Assembly (NCBI RefSeq): GCF_001638985.1
Contig: NW_017265145.1
Span: forward strand, 248,001-312,000
DNA from: Phycomyces blakesleeanus NRRL 1555(-)
Taxonomy: Eukaryota > Mucoromycota > Mucoromycetes > Mucorales > Phycomycetaceae
Reading direction: 5' to 3'
Length of the DNA stretch: 64,000 bases
A model generated the notes under the pieces. That model did not search any database. It was not told where the DNA came from and saw only the letters and a program-made list of their open reading frames with translations. Positions 44,866-56,425 of this stretch are shown in pieces. Numbering within the stretch: position 1 is the stretch's first letter; each line of letters begins with the position of its first letter. The position numbers and the translations under genes were made by a program.

Positions 44866-45971
44866 AACACACTTAATAACTATGAAGACTAGTATTAATA
44901 AAATAGGAATCGGCAAAGTTGACAAAAGAAAGCAATCTGAGAAGAATTGACAGAAGAATATCTGTATCATGTACAGTTTGGTTGTCAAGATTGCTCGCAT
45001 GCTCATTAGAAATCTCGGTAGATTTAGAGAATTGCAAGGAATCTGTCTTCTTGTTTTTCAAAAGTAGGAATGAGACATGACAATGTTAACACAAAGCAGG
45101 TTTATACTCTTTGATAAAAAGAATTAATTAAGCAATATACATGCATGAGGTATTCGGGATTGTTTATGGGTTAGTATCTCAATAATGGGAAAAGTAGATA
45201 CTGTGAGAGTGTTATTTATTAAAGAGACAAAATAATATTGTTTTTATATCTGCTACTATTCAAATCCCTGTAATTCAAATCCCTGTTGTGTAATGGTTGG
45301 TTTACACTGTATGAGTGTGTAGTGTACGTGTGCCTGGTGTGTAACAGTTCCGAAGATTGTTAACTTGCCAGATTCATTAGCAAGAAGGAACCAGTGTTTG
45401 GTTGTGGGGTCTGTTCTTCACTCAATTGTGGTGTGTATACCACAATGCCTTCATCAATATCATAGTACTTAGAGAATAGCCATTTTTTTTTGATAAAAAA
45501 TGTAAAAAGTATTACATAGAAATAGATATATGTATATTATTTAGTAACTTTATAGCTTAAGCCGTTACTAAATATCATAAAAAATAGTACTTCTTCTTTC
45601 CATACTTCTTTATATTCAACTTGTATTATTTTGATCAATAAAAACTATAAAATTCCAATATAAAACCGTGTATTTGTTGAACCAATTATAAGAATAGAGA
45701 TATCTAAAAAAAGGTATAGACTTGCCATACTTAGAATATTTGATTGGATTAGATGCAAAAATAATTGAAATTCCATAAATCATATTTGACATAATCTGAA
45801 ATCTCATAAATAGTATATGTCCAAAAGTAAGGCTTATAGGTTAATGTCTGGCATGTTATTGGCCTAGAAGAAAGTTGCAGGTTGGCAACTTTGTTGCAGG
45901 TTCGGGGTTTAAGTGCTGCCATTTCCTACAGTGGTGATAATAAGCAGGTACGGGCCCAAATTTTCCAAAAA
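44866..45971. other. AT-rich region inside the transposon graveyard
   Basis: No gene recognised. Two copies of ATTCAAATCCCTGT lie side by side near 45258-45286. The segment leading up to 45972 may belong to the pogo-type element whose terminal repeat lies there. Confidence 0.4.
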
Positions 45972-46031
45972 GGTATCACTATATCACGATTATCACTATA
46001 TCGAATATCACTATATCGAGCTTTGACTGTA
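45972..46031 (-). mobile_element. Pogo/Tigger-type terminal inverted repeat, single end
   Basis: On the minus strand this reads TACAGTCAAAGCTCGATATA followed by three staggered copies of a GTGATATTCGATATA-like motif. Ends of this kind (TA target, CAGTC start, repeated CGATATA) are typical of pogo/Tigger elements. The matching opposite end was not found within several kilobases to the left, so this is a solo or diverged end. It abuts the second copy of the palindrome unit with about 20 bp between. Confidence 0.55.
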
Positions 46032-46051
46032 TAAAGTATATATGCTCGAAT

Positions 46052-47471
46052 TAACTGTGGCTGTATGTCAGCTACAGATTATACTAAGTACACATTCACT
46101 TTCTAAAACCTCTAGTTTGTCTTATTATCAACTTAGTTGCTTATTCTTATCAATTTATATATGCGTATGTTCTGTAGATATCCAGCTATAAATATTTAAA
46201 CTACACTGTACTTCAGGACATCAGAATAATACAGCATTGTAAATAATGTATATTCATATATGTATTGATTAAATGATTTGTTTATTAATTGACTAATTAA
46301 AGAAAAGTCTTTAGTATAAGCATTCTACATTTCCACCCTGAAGAGTCGACTGGTGTTTCACGTCTTGTTCTTGTGCTTCAGAATCTGCTGTAATAAGAAA
46401 GAAAGAAAGAAATAAAGAAAGAAATATAAAAGTACATACCTGAAAAACCAAACACGCAAAAAAAAAGACGAGTCCGACGAGAAAAATCTAACTAAAAACA
46501 CGGTACGAAGTTTGGGACATCTCACTCATACGACACCCGGTGGATCAGCTCACCAAAGTGAAGGACGACTAGCCAATCGTCAAACAAAAAAGAAGGACAC
46601 AATGCCTTTAAACCCACATCTTCTAGTTCTAATATAATATCCTTGAAACCTTCGGCCTCGTACTCAAAATTCTGGACACCACCAGAGCTCGGTCAGGGTC
46701 CCGAGGGTTAACCTGTTGGCTTTAACTTCGTATATACAAAATATGAACAAGGTAAAGTGCTGAGATGCTTTGTTTCCTTTTATGTTTTGGAATGATTACT
46801 TGCCGAGTAGAAGAGTCTACCAAAATACTCGCGTATTTTAATGAGCTCGCTCGCTGAACTGCATTGTTTTTTTGGTAAAATTATGCAGATAAAACACATT
46901 AGTATCTTTTCATGTCAAGTCGGTAATTAGTAAACATGGCAATTAGCAGCAGATTTTTTTCACACAAAAACAAGAACGGAAGTGTTTTTCTAGGCTGCTA
47001 GTTATCTTTAACTGCTAGTATATAGCAAGTAACAAAAAAAATCTAGATCCTACTCAAGATTAATGAGCTTGAGCTTGGTAGCATTAGTCAATCTCTCGTT
47101 TCCTTGAATCCACAAAAGTTGAAAAATATTGAGCGCCTCTTTAAATAAAGAAAGGGCGAAAATATGTTCAGCAGCTTTTAACACCGAAAGAGACATATTT
47201 GAGTTGGCTTTAACACACTGATGGTCTTTACATTCATTACTTACCTAGTATACGCATAGATAGGCTTAAAGGAAGGGGGTGCAAGTAAACAGACGAGTAT
47301 GCCCTTGAAACATTTCTTTCGTGCCAATACAGATGACATCCTCAATTATTTGTTATTCAAGCATTCTTAGTCACCATGAGAAGAAAAGAGGCGTTTAAGG
47401 GGGTTTTTTAAAGATAGCATAAGGATCTTTCATAATCGCTCTCTAAGTCACGCCTTTTTTTACCGTAGTGT
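46052..47471 (+). repeat. Second, diverged single copy of the palindrome unit
   Basis: Colinear with 365-1609 of the palindrome (outer segment plus left arm) and then with the central MITE in inverted orientation (about 47372-47470). Many substitutions and small gaps give roughly 80 percent identity by eye, so this copy is much older than the near-identical arms at 0.6-2.7 kb. No second arm is present here, showing that the basic unit is about 1.4 kb and not palindromic. Confidence 0.8.
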
Positions 47472-50260
47472 AAAGCAAAATAACCACTCTTCTTAGGAGC
47501 CAGGATTTTACTACTAGTATCTTCACAGTGTGGTCTAATTATGTATATGCTGTTTTTTTTTACTAATTACTTGCCAAATGTGAATAAATTATTTACATAC
47601 TTAAATTTTATTTTCCCACAGATGTATAAGGATAATCTTACTGAACATATCAAAGAATCTGTAAGAAAGATCAAGAGGTCCAATTGTCAAGGTTGGATCT
47701 ACCACTCTATTATTTTATTCCCTCACTTCAAATATAAAGAACTACTTCTTTAAATATTGAAAGAATAACTTTATGTGAAAATAAAATTCAGGTATATAAC
47801 TACTGATTAAAATGTGGAACTAATTTATTTAGTGCTGGTGAATAATTAGTAAAAATGCAGTATACTTATTAAAATATTGTTAGAAGCAATATCCCAGATG
47901 GTGAAAGGCAAAAGCTCAACAAACTACGAGAATTAACCAGATTATCCCTCGAAATCTTCTTTAATAAATTCAGACCTCAGCACAAAAAAAACCTGTTACA
48001 AAACAAAGTTGATTAATAGAAAAGCCTCAATGTATTATTGAAGCATGTATATAGCATGTCACATCCTACTCGGATGCTATTGTCGAGACTTTTAAAAACA
48101 AGAGCCTGTTTTATCCCAGGTATTGGCTATAAAGCTTTTAAATAACCCTTTGATGTATCATACAAATACATCTGATGGAGCGATATAAATATAGCCTGGA
48201 AATATTTAAAGGCTTCGGTATTTCTATAGAGTATGCTTTATTTATTTATTTATTTATTTATTATATTATATTTTAAGCTTTTAGTTTATTTAGTCAAAGT
48301 ACAAGATGTTGTATTTCCCAAAGCCTATTCTTCTTTTTTGATAGAGATTTATTTGTGCACATCTATAATATTTATTTCTTTATGTGTTGATTGAAAGTCG
48401 TATATATAGAAAATACTCCCTTTCAAAATAAGTGCTTTTTATCTCCTATAATGCGTTTACTGTAGGGACCAAATTAATAACTTGTAAAAATAAAAAAATT
48501 GGAAGTGCAAGTTGGATATTCTTACAAGAGCCTCTTACTACTCAAAGATTTAAAGTTATCCATATATTAAAAGTGTTTCTCGCAAGAGAAGGTTTTATGA
48601 CAATTCAACAGTACATTATTTATATGTGAGAAAAAAATGATTCAAGTAAACTATGTACTTCATCTTATTTTTACATTTGTTTACAACACACAATTACTCA
48701 TATATAAAATTTCTGTAACTCGTAGCTATATAGCACACAAAAAAGAAAATCTGCAAACGATGGGTTGGCAGATCAAATGGTTTCTACTTTCCCTACAAGC
48801 ACAAAGCAAATTATGTATCCAACTTCATCTGTATTATTGATACTATTATTTTTGTAAAAAAAATCACCTATTGACTTTTATATTGAGTAAGGGATGTTGT
48901 TAAATAAGCAGATGTTATTACAGATATCCGAATGAAGTGTAGTTTTATTAGATAATCTAAAAGTTGTATTATATATCTCGCTTTATATATATATATATAT
49001 ATTTCATAGAATTAGAATTATGGGGGTAATATAAGAAACTGGTGTTCTACTTTACTGCAATACGATTGCCGGCTTTTTTTCTTTTCTTCTTCTTACCATT
49101 GGACCAGCCCACTTTCACCACTAGAAGCATTACACTCTCAAATATAATATATAATGACCCCTTATGTATTGAGCTGATTGTAGTCACGATTCTTTAATTG
49201 ATATCGCCCATAAAAGGAATCATTTGCTTGCTTTTTGTGAGTGATTTAAACCACCTTGTGGAATTTTGATCCGCCTAGATAACATTGTTGGAGATGTAAA
49301 GATACGTAGTTGAAGAAGCCGACTATCTTTTAATCTATAAGCCAAGACTTCGGTGCATTCTCCTATTTCTTCTTCCTCCTCCAATGATTTTTCTCTCTTT
49401 TTAAAGGGTATATTTTATTTAGTCTAGACAATCAATTTTTGGTCAAACAGAACGTTAATTTGCTGTTTCAATATTATTTATTATTAATAGAATCCTATTA
49501 CTATGTAGATAAAGGCTCTTGCTTTATTTGTGGGACTATTTCTATATAATGAGAAGTTTTATTACCGTTATTATTATTATTTAATTATTGTACCATATTA
49601 TATTACCTAACTTTAGTTAAAGGAGTACTTCCGAATAGAAATGTCTCCAGATAAACCCACAAGAATACAAATAAACAAATGTTTTAATTAAAAGGTTATA
49701 TCAAAGTATAGCTACGTTTCAATATTCTTCTCTTTATATAATTTAGTGGGATCATATTTCTTTGTCCGTTGGTAGCTTTTGTATAAAACACGTGTGCTAT
49801 ATTTAATGTCGAATAACAGTAGAATATTTTTGTTTCGAATTAGTCTTTAATTTCAGCATTAGAGCAAATATTTTTATAGTTTTATACTTACTGCTAATAC
49901 ACACTGGCTATGTAGAACTTGTAATAGTCTACAAGACACAAACATCTGTGCGCCCAAGAATTTAATAATATTAATGTCATTAGAAATATCCTACTGCAGC
50001 CAACACTGTTTAAAGCTACAGATAACTTTTAAAAGTTATTCTATGAGCAAGCCTAGACTTTTATTAAAACTCCTTATTTCGAGGGGTGTTTTTCAGTAAC
50101 TGTGCTTCTATTGGTCAAACGGCTTATTTTACCAGTCACAATTTCCCGTCTTTTAGTAAACTACCAAATGCGATTTCTCTTGTCAATTCCATCAAAAGTC
50201 ATACAAGGGAATCTTGGCCATTCGATTGCTTGACCCAGCTTCCCCTTAGAAATAGCCACA
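47472..50260. other. Long AT-rich intergenic region
   Basis: About 2.8 kb with TTTA repeats (about 48237-48262) and TA runs. Short open frames (47541, 48432, 48637) are AT-driven and carry no domain. No gene is claimed. Confidence 0.5.
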
Positions 50261-50801
50261 ATGCCCACCAATAAAGACCTGGTACAGACTGTAGCAACCG
50301 GAGCAGGAATTTCAGGTATAGCTATAGAACCTTCTGTACCAACTTGTATATATGTATATATAATATTTAAATAAAAAAGTGTCCATTAGCTGTAACTGGC
50401 GCTACAGTGGGAGCTACAGTAGCAGTCTTGACAAATTCGCCTGTTCGTACATTTGCAATCTCAACTGGACTTAATTGTGGTGTATTCGGTGCCACTTTCT
50501 TTGGTAAGACATAATATACATAAATTGATTTAAATACTGACAAGACATTAGCTGTCCGGGAGTCATTCCTTACTTATCAACGTAGTAAGAATCCTCTTTA
50601 TGGACTAAAAGATTCTCAAACACGCGATGTCGATGACCTTGTCAGTAGCACCATGGCAGGCGTAACCACAGGAGGACTTTTGTCGGCAGCATATCGTAAG
50701 AACATAAAAATAAATAAACAAATAAACAAACATATGCACATGAAGGGGGATCTCAAGTCGAATTGATATAATACAAATACTAATTTCATTTTCTTAAAAT
50801 G

Positions 50802-50837
<36 letters not shown>

Positions 50838-51133
50838 TAGGCGGCTCTCGGGGCGTTATTCCTGGATCAATCATGTTTGGTACATTCTGTGCAGGCACAC
50901 AACTTCTTTATTCGGCAGCCAACAGATGGAGACAGGATAAGATTTTGGAAAAAGAGTCTGGTAATGAAGTAGTAGCCAAGAGTATATGGGAGTACATCAA
51001 GATGCCATCATGGTCACCCATTAGACAGTTATCCAACGATGAATACAATGAAATTCTGGATAACCAATTAAAAGCACTGGAGGAAGAGATGCGTGTGATT
51101 GAAAAGGAATTGAAGGAAAAGCGCGTACAATAA
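50261..51133 (+). CDS. Tim17/Tim22-family-like membrane protein
   Basis: Four exons (50261-50315, 50390-50503, 50552-50695, 50841-51133) join in frame to 201 codons. The protein has about four short Gly/Ala/Ser-rich transmembrane segments: AVTGATVGATVAVL, ISTGLNCGVFGATFFAV, AGVTTGGLLSAAYRGGSR and IPGSIMFGTFCAGTQLLY, then a hydrophilic, partly coiled-coil tail ending EKELKEKRVQ. Glycine-spaced helices and the GGLLSAAYRGG turn are typical of the Tim17/Tim22/Tim23 and PMP24 superfamily in the mitochondrial inner membrane or peroxisome. It is not a clear Tim17, Tim22 or Tim23. An import or complex-I-assembly role is inference. A (TAA)n run sits in the last intron. Confidence 0.75.
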
Positions 51134-53005
51134 ATAGAAGGCTATTGTTTCCTGTTTTTCTTTTTCTTTTTTTTTTGTAGAATAAATCCCAAAAAAAATT
51201 GTATTATTATTATTTGGTATTTGGTATTGTGTTTCTTTGGATTCTTGTTATATCCGTATTTTTGAAACATTCAAATATTTCCGTTACTTTTGAGAATATT
51301 ATAAAACCAATAGCGACTTTTATTCTGTAACATAAATTCATGATATTAAAGTTATTTTTAGCGGATATTCTATTCTCTTGTGGCGCTGCGTAACATAGTG
51401 TGGTGTGGGGTGGGGCAAGGTGGTGTGACTTGATACCGCAGAAAATTATTTTTCTTGAGCAAAGACTCTTAGATATTTCCTAAATAGAAGTTTTGTCCCA
51501 TGTAATGTATTGGCTGTTCTTTGGAATTATATTTTGAGATATGCTGTGGGCCATGTGCCACAGGGGTTGTGATGTACGTTCTCTAGCTATCTCTCTTTTA
51601 TTTTACAAGCCTTGCCATTAATTTAATTTGTTGTCATGGTGACAGTTTCAAAGTGAGTAAAAGACGCGATTGATATTTCTGAGTTTAAATTAGGTGATTC
51701 CTGCAAATGTTGTAAAGAAAAAAAAACCTAGTAAAGTAGCAATCAGCCGATTGACGGTAGGGCTTGAGCAGAAGAGCTTTCTTTGTTACTAAGGAACCTT
51801 TTAGATTTAATGGTTCTAAGCGTGGGAAAGTGACCTCTTTTTTCCCTTTAATTTTATGTTTTGTGTTTGATTCGATTCGATTTTTTGGTTTGATTTGATT
51901 CCAAGAGCACTACAATGGATCAGATAATAAAAACAGTAAGTTTATAAGAGTTGAATGAATTTGAGAGTGTACTCCTATCTGCACCCGTTTTTCCCTTATC
52001 GTCTACTTATGAACGGGACAATTAGGAATCCAAGTAATGTCGGAACCATCATGGCCATTTTATCTGGGCACGGGCCCGTCTTTGTATTTCGTCATGAAAG
52101 GACTGATCCCCGCAATTGTTTAAAGAGAAAGAACCTAGTGAAGGTGAATATTATTATTATTATTTTTGGGGGGACAAATCTACTGGGCGGTATTTAGGTT
52201 ACAATAATTTTTTTTTAAAAAAAATTGGCAAGGGCTGGGGGATGTTGCTATGTTGAATTTATTTGGTTTGCCTCAAATTTTGTATTGGTTCTTTGGGTTT
52301 AATGTGGGGCCATCAGGGCCCTTGCTCAATGTCTCTCAAAATAGTACTACAAAAAAATAAGAGAATAAACAGTCTGATCTGGATAGGTTGTTTTATTTTT
52401 GTTTGTGTGGCTCTATTTGAGCAAGACAAGTTCCCAGGACTTGTGATCCAAGTAGAATTGATGGTTGGCTGCGAATTAAGGCCAAAGATGTGGTGGATTT
52501 TCGTCATTAGTACACTGCGTATAGTACAAAAGGAGCTAATCGATAGAGAATACAAGAATGAGACTAAGCACGAGCGAAGATGGCTGTTTTGTGTATAAAG
52601 GTTTTGCTGTACATTTCAAAGAGCTCCAATTTGCCCCGCATCTTTGCATGTGCCTGTTCATGATTCTCCTTCCGATTCTAGCCGCGGAGTGGCTTGTCAT
52701 GGACGTATATAAACCAGACCAAATTGTACTTTTTGCACATCTTAACTTGTTTCCCACCTTCAATTTTTGTACACTGAAAATATTTTAAAAAAATAGAAGA
52801 GATATTGCTGAACCCCATTATTCAATGAACAAAGTCCATCACAAGCCTATCAACACTATTTTCTGCGCTATTACTTCGTCGCTATTCCACCCTCCTGTTA
52901 TTCTCAATTCATTAATTTAATTCTCTAATTTTTTATTATATATTTAATTCTTTATTTAAATACACATTTTTATATTACATTATATACAATAACATAAAGA
53001 CAATA
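51134..53005. other. Intergenic region with a weak internal duplication
   Basis: About 1.9 kb. Two related segments of about 40 bp (about 51690-51735 and 52103-52145, each with an AAAGA...AACCTAGT core) suggest an old duplication. Short open frames (51955, 52263, 52558) have no domains. The pyrimidine/AT-rich stretch before 53006 is the likely promoter and leader of the next gene. Confidence 0.4.
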
Positions 53006-53683
53006 ATGGCTTCATTCATGAGAAACAAAGCAAATGGACGTGCACCATCCACAGTCTTTTCTACCGCCGCAATGTCACCCCGCCAGGTTGCCAACAAAGC
53101 CTATTCTCTGGCATGTAAAAAACTTGATCGTGATGATCGCCGCAGCCGTCCACGTTACAATATCCGCGAAAGATTGTTGCTGTGCAACACTATCAACAAG
53201 GCCGAGGATGTTCTCAACAAGCGCACCCAGCGTTTCAATCGTCGTGTACTCTCTATCGAAGACGAAGACTTTGGCCACTCCGAGACCCCCGAATCCCACC
53301 AGCCCCACACCTCAAAGGAAACCGTCGCCCAGAAGTCCAGCCTGAGATCGTCTGGTTCTGAAGAAGAGGAAGAAGAAACTACAACTCAGATCGTGCCCGT
53401 CACGATGACTCCGGCGGAACCCAAACCCATTGTCCAAGAACATCAAGCACCAGCACCCTTCATTCATCAAATCTCCGCAGCAGAGGAGCTCATCAAAGAT
53501 ACTTTCCTCATCCCAACCAAGTCCCTCCCAGCCCCCATCTTTGTCATGCTCCCAAGTGGTCATCTCGAGCAGCTCATTGCTCTATCAGAATCTATGGCAG
53601 AAGCATTGTTACCCCGTGACTGTAGGCTTATCATGAGCCACAACAATATGTTGCCTATACCAATTGCTGCTGCAATCATCTAA
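53006..53683 (+). CDS. Unknown 225-aa protein
   Basis: Single-exon frame with good coding composition (C-ending codons, unlike the surroundings). Residues 1-90 are basic and contain SPRQVANKAYSLACKKLDRD and NIRERLLLCNTINKAEDVLNK, two likely helices. A Ser/Glu-rich acidic centre (about 95-125), a Pro-rich section and a C-terminal hydrophobic part with FVMLPSGHLEQLIALSESMAEALL follow. The acidic middle and basic start suggest a nuclear regulator, but no family was recognised. The start is the first ATG after the AT-rich leader. Confidence 0.68.
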   Translation: MASFMRNKANGRAPSTVFSTAAMSPRQVANKAYSLACKKLDRDDRRSRPRYNIRERLLLCNTINKAEDVLNKRTQRFNRRVLSIEDEDFGHSETPESHQPHTSKETVAQKSSLRSSGSEEEEEETTTQIVPVTMTPAEPKPIVQEHQAPAPFIHQISAAEELIKDTFLIPTKSLPAPIFVMLPSGHLEQLIALSESMAEALLPRDCRLIMSHNNMLPIPIAAAII

Positions 53684-56425
53684 ATTTTTCATTTACTGTT
53701 ATTTTCGCATATCATTCACTCAAAAATTGTCCATAGAACCCTCATTCAAATTTCAAATAAAAATTGTTACAATCAAAAATTTAAATAACAAAAAATAAAA
53801 TAATAATATTTCCTAAATTAGTGATGTGGAGTTTGCCTTTTTTAGTCTCTATTTTGTTCCAAATAAACACTCTATTGGCTGTATTGAAACCAGATCAAGT
53901 TAGCTTTGATTTCTACTGTAATAATAACAATACTTGTAATATAAATAAAAAACACTTCTTCATCCAATTCTTATTCCTCTTTGCTTGTTAGTGTGAATAT
54001 ACCGGCAATTCTCGTAAGCATATGTAAAACTAACCGGTATCATCCGATAAAAACTTGACCGCGGAACGACTCTTGGCACGAGCCCCCACCTCTCTCCCTC
54101 CCCCTCTCCCCCCCCTCATTTGCAACACTCCTTCAGTACAATTGTGTTTGAATAAGGAAATATTTGAGATCTAATGGTGAAACATCATGGTAGACCGGGT
54201 CTCTTTTTTCTTAATTTTCACTTGTTATCAGAGTAGAAGTCAAAGGGCGTTCTTTACTTGAGAAGCAAAGCAAGAAACAAAACAAAAAGAAAGGTCAAAA
54301 AGTACACATTTGGTTGATTTTCTAATCCGGCCAAAAGAGTATCACACCTTTGGTTCAGCATCAACAACCAATGTCTATCTCTGCTCCTCAAAGCCAACCA
54401 ACCAGAATCAATAACATAAATAGAATCCAAACGTGAGTTCCCAGTTCCGGTCAAATACATGGGCTCGACCAAGTACAACCAGTAATAAAAAAAGCGACCC
54501 TGTCTGTTAGAGGTAGACCAATCTTTTGTATTAATTTCACAGGAATGACCATAGTAGAAATTATGGTTGCTCTAAAAAGTGGTGGCCTGGGATGCTCATT
54601 CCTCCCTATCAATCAAGAAACAGTATAAAAAGGCGCAGACCTACAGACCTCATGTAGATAAAGGAGAACAGTTATACAGCCATGCTACCAAGTCCACACT
54701 TTTATTTTCTTTATGTTATCTAATTTACGGCTTATCTTGACTTTGCAAGAAATCTAAATAGCTCACTTGGTTTTTATAAATTTCTTTAAATATCTCCACT
54801 ATAATCAGAAGTAAAAGTTATCAATAGAACAAGGCTTTGTTTTTAATGATCAGATACATGCATTTGATGTACATGTTGTTTATGTGCCCATAGTTTCACC
54901 ACCAGCCATTCAAAAGTATATACCCTATATATAAATATTTATACTTCTTTCTTTATTTTGCGTAGTTTAACAATCATAACTTTGCAACAAACAAACAAAC
55001 AAACAAACAAAACCCGAATATACATTGTCTTTACTATTAATAATATTACCAACTATCTCTATTATTATCATTATCATTATTTGATGTTTATTACTTACAA
55101 AATATGCATAGGTATTTAATATCGATTAGTATAACCAATTAACAAGGCACCTTTAAATATATAATCAGATTACGACATAATAGGGCTGTCAGTACAGCAT
55201 TTGAAATACCTCATATTCATGACGAAATTAAAGTTTGATAGCTAAACACTAAAGTTGTATTTAGACTTATATGACGCAGCCAAAGAAAATTTATACCTCT
55301 TTACTAATAAATCAAATCAGATCAGATCAGATCAAACAAATAGTGTATAGATACAGCTTATCGATTAATAATTGTCAACCAAGCTTTTAAACATATTGAA
55401 CGAATTTTAACCAGATAAACTTGATATATCAGAGATACTATTTCCGGGGTAACAAGTAGAATACTTAATAAATGAAATTAAAATCACTTGAAGCATAATT
55501 ATATGAAGTTCAATTTGAAACCAACAGTTACAAACAAAATATTTGGATACAATTCTGTTAGGTATATATAGAAAAACAACAACAGAATCTAAACTGAATA
55601 TCCCAAATAAACTTATTATATATCCCTTTCTTTTCGTTTTAATGGTAACCATTACATAATTATACCTAAATACAAGTAAGCCAACTTCTACGGTAGAGAG
55701 CTCGTTGAATATCCGGAAAAGAAAAACAGCAATTGAGAGTATACATTGAAGATGATCTCCAGGTACATCCGTATATCTTGTAATTGTGACGGACTATTGG
55801 TACAATAATCGACTACCACTGATCCTCGGGTCATTATCCAATTAAACTATTATGTTAAGATCCTAGGGTTCAATGCCAATCAAGCTGAAAGCTAGGTGAT
55901 ATATCCTATGCTTTCAATATGACTTTCTTGGCATCAATGTAATAGTCTGAGTGCATTGTAGTTTTCGCTTAAACAATATTTTATTAAATGACCACACAGT
56001 TAACATAATTAACAGCTATATGTTTCAATTATTTTCAATGATCAATAATGATAGCTAAAATATTGCTTTTTGTTGTACTGTCTTTAAGTGCATAGAAAGT
56101 CAAAGTTTATATTTATGAATATAATACTTTCTTCTTTTCTTTAATAATCATCATATTACATATACTGTTGGATACTGTATAAACGTCTTATGGTCTTGGC
56201 ATATAAAATATACCCTAAGATTATCACATACAGCTGTAATCTTTTCAATAATAACAGAATTAGAAAAAATGCATAAAAAAACAATGTACTACAAGTCATG
56301 ACTGTCATTGGCCCAGCACGTTTACAAGATGTCCAAGCGTTTTAATTTTCAACAATTGATTTGTAAAGAGAGAGAGAGAGAAAAAAAAGTGACCGTAGAA
56401 ACACGTCCTTGAATCCTTATCCAGA
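53684..56425. other. Long AT-rich intergenic region
   Basis: About 2.7 kb. It contains a C-rich block (about 54085-54118), an (AAAC)n microsatellite (about 54984-55013), an ATCAG/GATCA run (about 55313-55335) and an isolated TATA-box-like TATAAAAAGGCGC at about 54625. No coding gene was found. Confidence 0.5.

Noticed and set aside
45250..45290. Repeated ATTCAAATCCC resembling a tRNA B box
   Set aside because: No A box, acceptor stem or cloverleaf could be drawn around it.
53075..53308. Antisense frames over the 225-aa gene, and the overlapping + frame at 53034
   Set aside because: Shadows of the longer frame; they lack supporting starts and splice structure.
55780..55890. GGGTTCAATGCC near 55866, tRNA-like
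   Set aside because: Upstream sequence does not fold into D and anticodon arms with matching acceptor ends.
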